From a virus: DNA of 33,864 bases. Below are positions 23,977 to 27,741 of this stretch, in pieces. The stretch is taken from the IMG/VR virus record IMGVR_UViG_3300044641_007043, positions 1 through 33,864 of that record; one strand, given 5' to 3'. A program made the position numbers and the translations under genes. How positions within the stretch are numbered: the stretch's first letter is position 1; each line of letters opens with the position of its first letter. The notes under the pieces are model-generated. The model saw only the letters and a program-made list of their open reading frames with translations. It was not told the DNA's origin and made no database searches.

Positions 23977-24020
23977 TGTGATGTTATAACATCACACGGG
24001 TGTGATGTTATAACATCACA
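23977..24020. repeat. Two tandem Zur-like palindromes
   Basis: The 20-bp palindrome TGTGATGTTATAACATCACA occurs at 23977-23996 and again at 24001-24020, only 4 bp apart. They lie directly downstream of antisense promoter copy 4 and after a functional terminator, so neither is needed as a terminator. Confidence 0.7.
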
Positions 24021-24024
24021 CCTT

Positions 24025-24161
24025 GCTGGCGCCAAATTTTATCATATAAAATTTGCCCGTGTCAAGGGTTTTCTACAAAATATTTTTCTATCGGGGTCGC
24101 CTAGTCGATTAAAAAATACAATCGCTTGCCCAGGGCGCAGGGCTAGATTTTCGTGTAGAAT
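24025..24161. repeat. Intergenic cassette duplicate, copy II (with 21271-21406)
   Basis: Shares ordered blocks with copy I, including GTGTCAAGGGTTTT, TTTTTCTAT and AAAAATACAAT. Its rightward -10 box is TAGAAT at 24156-24161; the -35 region is weak (TTGCCC lies 24 bp upstream). Confidence 0.6.
24036..24065 (-). promoter_or_regulatory. Antisense promoter cassette, copy 4
   Basis: Minus strand TTGACA, 18 bp, TAAAAT with dyad CAAATTTTAT / ATAAAATTTG, followed by GGCGCC and the Zur-like pair. Confidence 0.75.
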
Positions 24162-24214
24162 CTTTTCTGTGGCGGGTGCATGGGGCGCTTGCCAAAACTG
24201 TGAAGGGTAGCAAA

Positions 24215-24541
24215 ATGGCAGAAAAAGCCGTGAACTACACTCCCGAGCAAACCGCGCAGGTTGTCGCGGATTATCTCGCGGGTGTTACCGTGGAAAGCAT
24301 TGCCGAAAATCTCGGCAAATCGGTTCGCTCGATTGTGGCGAAATTGTCGCGTGAAGGTGTTTACCAGAAAAAGGTTTATACCACGAAAACCGGCGAACCC
24401 GTTCAGAAAAAGGATATGACTGCGGATGCTATCGGTCGAATTCTGAACCTGAGCGAAGCTGATACCGACTCGCTTACCAAAGCGAACAAGCGCGCGCTGA
24501 AGGCGATTTTTGATGCGCTTGCCAATTCCAAGCCTATCTAA
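24215..24541 (+). CDS. GcrA-like HTH DNA-binding protein, paralogue B
   Basis: 108 residues from ATG at 24215 (AAGGG nine bases before it). It is closest to paralogue A: the HTH core, GKSVRSIVAKLSREGVYQKK, is identical, and the C-terminal halves match in pattern (NLSEADTDSLTKANKRALKA). It was probably generated by duplication together with its cassette-type upstream region. The base composition differs from A (more GC at third positions), so the duplication is not recent or one copy came by transfer. Its stop is followed at once by a sigma-54-like element and a strong terminator. Confidence 0.8.
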   Translation: MAEKAVNYTPEQTAQVVADYLAGVTVESIAENLGKSVRSIVAKLSREGVYQKKVYTTKTGEPVQKKDMTADAIGRILNLSEADTDSLTKANKRALKAIFDALANSKPI

Positions 24542-24544
24542 CTA

Positions 24545-24560
24545 GGCAAGGATTGTGCCA
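24545..24560 (-). promoter_or_regulatory. Sigma-54-type -24/-12 element, site 1
   Basis: Minus strand TGGCACAATCCTTGCC: GG and GC are 10 bp apart as required for sigma-54. Confidence 0.5.
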
Positions 24561-24586
24561 GCCCCGACTCCGGTCGGGGCTTTTTT
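24561..24586 (+). terminator. Intrinsic terminator after paralogue B
   Basis: GCCCCGACTCCGGTCGGGGC with a GC-rich stem, followed by six T. Confidence 0.9.
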
Positions 24587-24600
24587 CGGCCCGGCCCAGC

Positions 24601-24636
24601 CTGGCACAGTTCTTGCTAAGGCAAAAACTGTGCCAG
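24601..24636. promoter_or_regulatory. Inverted pair of sigma-54-type elements, sites 2 and 3
   Basis: Plus strand TGGCACAGTTCTTGCT (24602-24617) and minus strand TGGCACAGTTTTTGCC (24620-24635) face each other and form the palindrome directly downstream of antisense promoter copy 5. Two facing promoters this close could not both initiate. Confidence 0.55.
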
Positions 24637-24648
24637 GCGCTGGCGCCG

Positions 24649-24678
24649 ATTTTATCATATAAAATCGGCCCGTGTCAA
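24649..24678 (-). promoter_or_regulatory. Antisense promoter cassette, copy 5
   Basis: Minus strand TTGACA, 18 bp, TAAAAT with dyad CCGATTTTAT / ATAAAATCGG. The A-to-G change in one arm is matched by T-to-C in the other. Confidence 0.75.
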
Positions 24679-24685
24679 GCGCAGA

Positions 24686-24703
24686 ATTGTAACAATTTGT
24701 AAC
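24686..24703 (+). repeat. GTAAC direct-repeat element, copy 3
   Basis: Identical to 20534-20551, at a similar position beside the antisense promoter. Confidence 0.55.
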
Positions 24704-24722
24704 CGTGGCTTTTTTACCACAA

Positions 24723-24738
24723 AGCAAAATTCGTGCCA
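24723..24738 (-). promoter_or_regulatory. Sigma-54-type element, site 4 (full consensus)
   Basis: Minus strand TGGCACGAATTTTGCT matches the sigma-54 consensus TGGCACG-N4-TTGCW in every defined position. Confidence 0.6.
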
Positions 24739-24746
24739 GGCCTAGA

Positions 24747-24761
24747 TGAGAATGATTCTCA
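24747..24761. promoter_or_regulatory. Fur-type 7-1-7 box
   Basis: TGAGAAT-G-ATTCTCA is a perfect inverted repeat of the type bound by Fur (consensus TGATAAT-N-ATTATCA; GAGAATGATTCTC variants are common). It lies between two sigma-54-type elements with no gene start nearby. Confidence 0.55.
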
Positions 24762-24770
24762 TTCGCACCA

Positions 24771-24804
24771 AGCAAAATTCGTGCCACTAGCAAGATTCGT
24801 GCCA
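24771..24804 (-). promoter_or_regulatory. Tandem sigma-54-type elements, sites 5 and 6
   Basis: TGGCACGAATTTTGCT (24771-24786) and TGGCACGAATCTTGCT (24789-24804), both full consensus, 18 bp apart on the same strand. This spacing is too tight for two working promoters. Confidence 0.6.
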
Positions 24805-24810
24805 GCCTAG

Positions 24811-24886
24811 CGAAGTGAGCACTCACTAACCGGACCAAGTTAGTGAGCACTTACTAACCGGACCAAGTTAGTGAGCACTTACTAAC
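24811..24886. repeat. Three TetR-style operators in 28-bp tandem
   Basis: The palindrome GTTAGTGAGCACTTACTAAC occurs at 24839-24858 and 24867-24886, separated by CGGACCAA. A variant, AGTGAGCACTCACTAAC, lies at 24814-24830. The length and half-site structure fit TetR-family operators. Only 2.5 units and no spacers, so not CRISPR. Confidence 0.6.
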
Positions 24887-24900
24887 CTCCAGGGCAGGTT

Positions 24901-24980
24901 GCGCCAGTGCAAAACCTTGGCAAGTGCAAAATCTTGCGCGTGCGCCAGTGCAAAACCTTGGCAAGTGCAAAAACTTGGTC
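24901..24980. repeat. GTGCAAAA repeat block (31-bp direct repeat, 41-bp period)
   Basis: A 31-bp unit beginning GCGCCAGTGCAAAACC is present identically at 24901-24931 and 24942-24972. Inside each, AGTGCAAAA recurs 17 bp apart, giving four AGTGCAAAA sites. It looks like another multi-site binding region; the binder is not recognised. A degenerate third unit start (GCGCCAGTGCTAAAG) lies near 24987. Confidence 0.6.
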
Positions 24981-25022
24981 TTTCTGCGCCAGTGCTAAAG
25001 TGGCAAATCGAAAAATCTAGTC

Positions 25023-25051
25023 TTGCCCGCGACCGCTAAGCCATGTATAAT
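25023..25051 (+). promoter_or_regulatory. Sigma-70 promoter for the 22-residue gene
   Basis: TTGCCC, 17 bp, TATAAT. Confidence 0.65.
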
Positions 25052-25083
25052 ATTTATATTGAGTCAGCGATTAAAGGAACAAC

Positions 25084-25152
25084 ATGAACAAATTTGTGCC
25101 ACCGGATACCGTAGGCGATTTACCTGACTGGTTGAAGCCTAAAAAATCTTGA
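25084..25152 (+). CDS. Microprotein of 22 residues
   Basis: A complete frame, MNKFVPPDTVGDLPDWLKPK followed by KS, with a good ribosome site (AAAGGAACAAC) and its own promoter. The stop is followed at once by the promoter of the next gene. The arrangement looks like a real tiny gene, or a leader peptide that regulates what follows. It resembles the short proline-rich peptides phages use to bind host enzymes, but no function can be assigned. Confidence 0.5.
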   Translation: MNKFVPPDTVGDLPDWLKPKKS

Positions 25153-25153
25153 C

Positions 25154-25182
25154 TTGATTCCCAAGCCTAATCCCTGTATAAT
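25154..25182 (+). promoter_or_regulatory. Sigma-70 promoter for paralogue C
   Basis: TTGATT, 17 bp, TATAAT. The sequence around its -10 box (TGTATAATATTTATAT) is the same as in the preceding promoter. Confidence 0.7.
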
Positions 25183-25210
25183 ATTTATATAACTTGATGA
25201 GAGAACCCAA

Positions 25211-25519
25211 ATGACTGACAAAGTAATGAACTATACCCCTGAACAAGTTCAGGAACTGGTCCAGAAGTATCAGCAAGGTGTAAGTGTTGAGCAACTGGCT
25301 GAGCAAGTAGGTAAAAGTGTGCGTAGTGTGGTTGCTAAGCTTTCACGCGAGGGTGTGTACGTAGCGAAGACCCGGACTACACAGGCGGCCCGAGTCACCA
25401 AAGCTGAGCTGGTCGAGCGCATTGCTAAAGTATGTGATCGGAATAGTGAACAGTTTGAATCGCTGGAAAAAGCAAATCAGGATGTTTTGACCCGCCTGGT
25501 CGAAGTGCTCAAAGCCTGA
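25211..25519 (+). CDS. GcrA-like HTH DNA-binding protein, paralogue C
   Basis: 102 residues: NYTPEQVQELVQKYQQGVSV, then the recognition segment GKSVRSVVAKLSREGVYVAK, one conservative change (I to V) from A and B before it diverges at its end. The C-terminal half (TKAELVERIAKVCDRNSEQFESLEKANQDVLTRLVEVLKA) keeps the family pattern but is clearly diverged. It has its own promoter and a GC-rich terminator whose 3' arm contains the -35 box of the noncoding RNA promoter. It is therefore directly next to the ribozyme RNA and is a candidate regulator of it. Confidence 0.8.
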   Translation: MTDKVMNYTPEQVQELVQKYQQGVSVEQLAEQVGKSVRSVVAKLSREGVYVAKTRTTQAARVTKAELVERIAKVCDRNSEQFESLEKANQDVLTRLVEVLKA

Positions 25520-25525
25520 TCAACC

Positions 25526-25559
25526 CGGGGGCTGCAAAAATTTACTCTTGCAGCCCCCG
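25526..25559 (+). terminator. Hairpin after paralogue C, overlapping the ncRNA -35 box
   Basis: CGGGGGCTGCAA and TTGCAGCCCCCG pair perfectly with a 10-nt loop; no T tract follows. TTGCAG in the second arm is also the -35 box of the next promoter. Confidence 0.6.
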
Positions 25560-25576
25560 TTCAAACAGTGTATAAT
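25548..25576 (+). promoter_or_regulatory. Sigma-70 promoter of the ribozyme-containing ncRNA
   Basis: TTGCAG, 17 bp, TATAAT, with TG before the -10 box. Predicted start near 25583. Confidence 0.75.
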
Positions 25577-25823
25577 ATTATTATAGTTTGGGAAGGGCGA
25601 TAACACGCACAAACAGAGTCCACTTAGCCAACTACAAGTGTCGATAACCTAAGTACGAGACTCAAGTTTGATTTCCAAACTATCCCTTCAGAAAGGCAGC
25701 AGTTAGTTACTGCTAGCAGATGGTAATATTGGTCTGTAGTTTTATGATGTCTGGCTCTGATCGGTCCCTAATGTCAATTATCTAGAGGCAGTAACCGCTA
25801 GAGAACGCACTCGGGGGAATCAA

Positions 25824-25838
25824 CCTGACCCTAAACCG
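25824..25838 (+). promoter_or_regulatory. Anti-ribozyme segment complementary to the cleavage strand
   Basis: CCTGACCCTAAACCG is the exact reverse complement of 25943-25957, the strand carrying half of stem III, the cleavage triplet GTC and the first bases of stem I. If it pairs, the hammerhead cannot form. Confidence 0.6.
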
Positions 25839-25873
25839 CAGCAATCTCAACCATCGTTGCTGCCCTTCCCCCT

Positions 25874-25960
25874 ATTCCTCTGATGAGCTCACCAAGAGCG
25901 AAACCCAAACCCGAAAACTGGTGCCCCATGCCCAGCAGACTACGGTTTAGGGTCAGGAAT
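25874..25960 (+). ncRNA. Type I hammerhead ribozyme
   Basis: All core elements are present in order. Stem I strand ATTCCT (25874-25879), CTGATGA (25880-25886), stem II GCTC-ACCAA-GAGC (25887-25899), GAAA (25900-25903). Then stem III CCCAAACC (25904-25911) pairs with GGTTT-A-GGG (25944-25952, one bulged A), followed by T-C as the cleavage-site residues (GTC, 25952-25954). Stem I closes with AGGAAT (25955-25960), six perfect pairs. Cleavage is predicted between 25954 and 25955. Stem I is the open stem, so it is type I. Stem III is capped by a loop of about 32 nt. Confidence 0.85.
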
Positions 25961-25962
25961 CG

Positions 25963-25991
25963 AGCCCACCAGTGCAAGCTGGTGGGCTTTT
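25963..25991 (+). terminator. Intrinsic terminator of the ribozyme RNA
   Basis: AGCCCACCAG, loop TGCAAG, CTGGTGGGCT, then TTT. It begins eight bases after the predicted cleavage site. Confidence 0.85.
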
Positions 25992-26013
25992 GCACTTGGT
26001 CTGGTGCGCCAAT

Positions 26014-26043
26014 ATTATACAGTGCTAAACCTTTATGTGTCAA
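26014..26043 (-). promoter_or_regulatory. Antisense promoter cassette, copy 6 (facing the ribozyme RNA)
   Basis: Minus strand TTGACA, 18 bp, TATAAT, followed by TTGGCGCACCAG as in the other copies, but without the -10 dyad. The transcript would be antisense to the terminator and hammerhead. Confidence 0.75.
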
Positions 26044-26110
26044 GAGCAAGTTTATAGTGGTTCTGACCCTAAGCCGCGGCAAGTCGGTACAACTTTACAC
26101 ACCAAAGCAA

Positions 26111-26146
26111 AAACCCCCAAGGCTTCCACAGCTTTGGGGGTTTTTT
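26111..26146. terminator. Bidirectional terminator between ncRNA and leftward genes
   Basis: AAACCCCCAA with TTGGGGGTTT, flanked by T on the right and A on the left, stops transcription from both sides. It lies between two TTTAGGGTC motifs in inverted orientation (26065 and 26159). Confidence 0.75.
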
Positions 26147-26159
26147 CACTTCTAACGGT

Positions 26160-26471
26160 TTAGGGTCGGTTATTCCTACTTAATTCCCGTTCTATGACCT
26201 CAAGCACACCTTTATTGACCTTTTCCAGACTTTCGAGCAGTTCAAGGTTCATGTTGAGCAGTAGGGCGATTCGTTCGATGTATTCTGACTTCTTAACCGG
26301 GACCTCACCGCGTTTGTTTAGGTACTGTTTTTTCTGGTACACCTCTAGCGAGCTGAGCTTAGCAATTATGCTACGAGTTGGCACCTGGAGCTCTTGGGCA
26401 AGCTCCTCTACTGGCACACCTTCTCGGTATCTTTGCACTAGACGGTCAGTGATTTCTTTAGTATATTTCAT
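26160..26471 (-). CDS. GcrA-like HTH DNA-binding protein, paralogue D
   Basis: 103 residues from ATG at 26471, 4 bp after the upstream stop. It is the fourth family member and the only one on the minus strand: YTKEITDRLVQRYREGVPVE, then VPTRSIIAKLSSLEVYQKKQ in place of the SVRSIVAKLSREGVYQKK core, then the family C-terminal half (YIERIALLLNMNLELLESLEKVNKGVLEVIE). The recognition helix is the most diverged, so it may bind a different site. It ends at the motif TTTAGGGTC, which provides the stop codon. Function inferred: transcription regulator. Confidence 0.78.
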   Translation of the reverse strand: MKYTKEITDRLVQRYREGVPVEELAQELQVPTRSIIAKLSSLEVYQKKQYLNKRGEVPVKKSEYIERIALLLNMNLELLESLEKVNKGVLEVIERELSRNNRP

Positions 26472-26475
26472 GTTG

Positions 26476-27258
26476 TTAGTCGTCCCATGGCATATCTGCG
26501 ACTTTAACGTGTTTTGGACCCTCAGTCGCCACAACCGAAAAAATCTCGTCGGGTAGGAGCGGCGGTGGCATACGATCCCACTGCCAGGGGTCTAGGATTA
26601 AGTATTGTGTTCGTAGCTGTGGATGGCAAACCCAGATTTGGGTTAGCATGGTGACCGCCAGACGAGGAATCTCACGCCATATAGTGGGCAGACCAGTGAG
26701 CTGCCAAGTTGTAAGTGCACTTTTATACTGACCCTGCTTTTGTCCAGTTTTGTATAGCAACCCCTGCTGGCGAATTTCGATGAGCTCTTGTGACCCTAAA
26801 TCGCGGAAGTGTGGGTTATGGCTAGCCCACAGCAAACATTCGTAAAGTTCTTTACTAATCACACGATCCAAGCCTTCCAGCGGCCAGCTCTGGTATGGAA
26901 CTCCCCGATCTCGACGTTGTGCTAGTAGGATAGTAGGAGCTAGACTACTCCAGTTGACAGAGCTGGGATGGCTTTGACGTTTGATCAGGTGGCTGCGATT
27001 TACTCGATTAACTAGCCTCCACAAGCCCAGCTCCCAATCGCTGCAAATGTTGATACGGAGTGTTTTAGGAATGTCTACTATATTATTGGTGTCTAAAATA
27101 AGATTCCAGCGATTGTAGTGTGCTAGAATCTGAGGCCACAACCACTCCTCTTTGGTCTGGAGTTGTTGTTCGGCCACCCAAGCCTCAAGCAATTTAGGGT
27201 CGACCTGGTTGGCGATTTCGTCGAGTGGAATTGCTTCCAGTTTATTTAGTTTTTGCAT
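26476..27258 (-). CDS. Protein of unknown function (260 aa)
   Basis: A soluble protein rich in Trp, Leu and Gln (MQKLNKLEAIPLDEIANQVD; LILDPWQWDRMPPPLLPDEIF near the end). There are no membrane segments and no catalytic motif that I recognise. It begins 47 bases after the terminator of a structured sRNA and has a TATAAT at the right distance (27289-27294 on the minus strand) but a poor -35 box. It is followed by GcrA-like paralogue D in the same unit. Two copies of TTTAGGGTC fall inside it (26792 and 27193). Confidence 0.75.
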   Translation of the reverse strand: MQKLNKLEAIPLDEIANQVDPKLLEAWVAEQQLQTKEEWLWPQILAHYNRWNLILDTNNIVDIPKTLRINICSDWELGLWRLVNRVNRSHLIKRQSHPSSVNWSSLAPTILLAQRRDRGVPYQSWPLEGLDRVISKELYECLLWASHNPHFRDLGSQELIEIRQQGLLYKTGQKQGQYKSALTTWQLTGLPTIWREIPRLAVTMLTQIWVCHPQLRTQYLILDPWQWDRMPPPLLPDEIFSVVATEGPKHVKVADMPWDD

Positions 27259-27304
27259 CGAGTTTTAGCGTAAAATTGAGGGTATAAAAATTTATTATAA
27301 TTTG

Positions 27305-27338
27305 TATAAAAGAAAACAATTCGCCAATGGCCGAATTG
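27305..27338 (-). terminator. Intrinsic terminator of the small RNA
   Basis: Minus strand CAATTCG, loop GCCATTGG, CGAATTG, then TTTTCTTTTAT. Confidence 0.8.
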
Positions 27339-27487
27339 TAGTGATTAACACCTCTAGTTCCTACAACAACTGCACTAGGCTTGCTGGTACTCAGGGGCCC
27401 TCGCGAAACGTCGCCTGGTCCTGCACAGCTTGGTGCAGTTGTTTTAAACTAGGGTTTAATCACCAATTGTTTAATCTCTTTAGATAT
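27305..27487 (-). ncRNA. Structured small RNA of about 183 nt
   Basis: It lies on the minus strand between a strong promoter and a terminator and has no gene. The RNA folds on itself over nearly its whole length: GGTGATTAA, CTAGTT and ACAACTGCAC in the first third meet GTGCAGTTGT, AACTAG and TTAATCAC in the last third. Inside is a GC-rich tip (GCTG, CAGG pairing with CCTG, CAGC). The terminator is CAATTCG with CGAATTG followed by TTTTCTTTT. The rod shape and length recall 6S RNA, but the large central bubble of 6S is not obvious. Unknown family. Confidence 0.65.
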
Positions 27488-27493
27488 AACAAT

Positions 27494-27522
27494 ATTATAT
27501 CATACTTTTTTGTGTTTTGCAA
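27494..27522 (-). promoter_or_regulatory. Sigma-70 promoter of the small RNA
   Basis: Minus strand TTGCAA, 17 bp, TATAAT with TGA before the -10 box. Confidence 0.75.
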
Positions 27523-27549
27523 GCGTATTTTTAGTTGAGGTGGTAGTTA

Positions 27550-27741
27550 TCAGTCGTGTTGGACCCGCACATAGCAATCTGTGTATAGTGGAGTGCTGGT
27601 AAATACGTAGACTTCTTTGCCGGGGAATAGCTGGTTAAAATAAAGCCTAACCTGTTCGGTGTTGACAGGTTCGTGGTCCAGGTTCTTGACCCACCACGTA
27701 TTGTGGTTGAGGACCTCGATGAGTTGTGGGTGGTTATTCAT
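27550..27741 (-). CDS. Small protein of unknown function (63 aa)
   Basis: ATG at 27741 overlaps the stop of the upstream gene (ATGAATAA), which favours this start over in-frame codons up to 27903 inside that gene. Product MNNHPQLIEVLNHNTWWVKN, with a central strand-rich part ending in CYVRVQHD. The gene ends 28 bp before the sRNA promoter and is the last of the 28763-27550 unit. No family recognised. Confidence 0.65.
   Translation of the reverse strand: MNNHPQLIEVLNHNTWWVKNLDHEPVNTEQVRLYFNQLFPGKEVYVFTSTPLYTDCYVRVQHD

Larger units (their letters stand above)
25583..25991 (+). ncRNA. Structured noncoding RNA ending in a hammerhead ribozyme and terminator
   Basis: About 400 nt between a strong promoter and an intrinsic terminator contain no plausible gene but many complementary segments. 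Examples are AGTTTGG at 25585 with CCAAACT at 25675, AGCAGT with ACTGCT near 25700, GGGGGAA (25813-25819) with TTCCCCC (25866-25872), and GCAGCAA (25838-25844) with TTGCTGC (25857-25863). The last part is a hammerhead ribozyme. Cleavage would leave an upstream RNA of about 370 nt with a 2',3'-cyclic phosphate and detach the terminator hairpin. I do not recognise the body of the RNA; it lacks tmRNA, RNase P and group I intron landmarks. Confidence 0.7.

Noticed and set aside
24811-24980. Tandem repeats resembling a small CRISPR array
   Set aside because: The 28-bp units are contiguous palindromes with constant linkers, and the 31-bp repeat has a short constant linker. There are no unique spacers and no cas genes.
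25583-25991. tmRNA, RNase P RNA or group I intron as identity of the long ncRNA
   Set aside because: No tmRNA tRNA-like ends or tag frame, no RNase P signature and no convincing group I core. Only the hammerhead at the end is recognisable.
26065-26167. Second hammerhead built from the inverted TTTAGGGTC pair
   Set aside because: Neither CTGATGA nor a matching GAAA and stem I is present near these copies; the bases after GTC (GGTTAT) cannot pair with ATTCCT.
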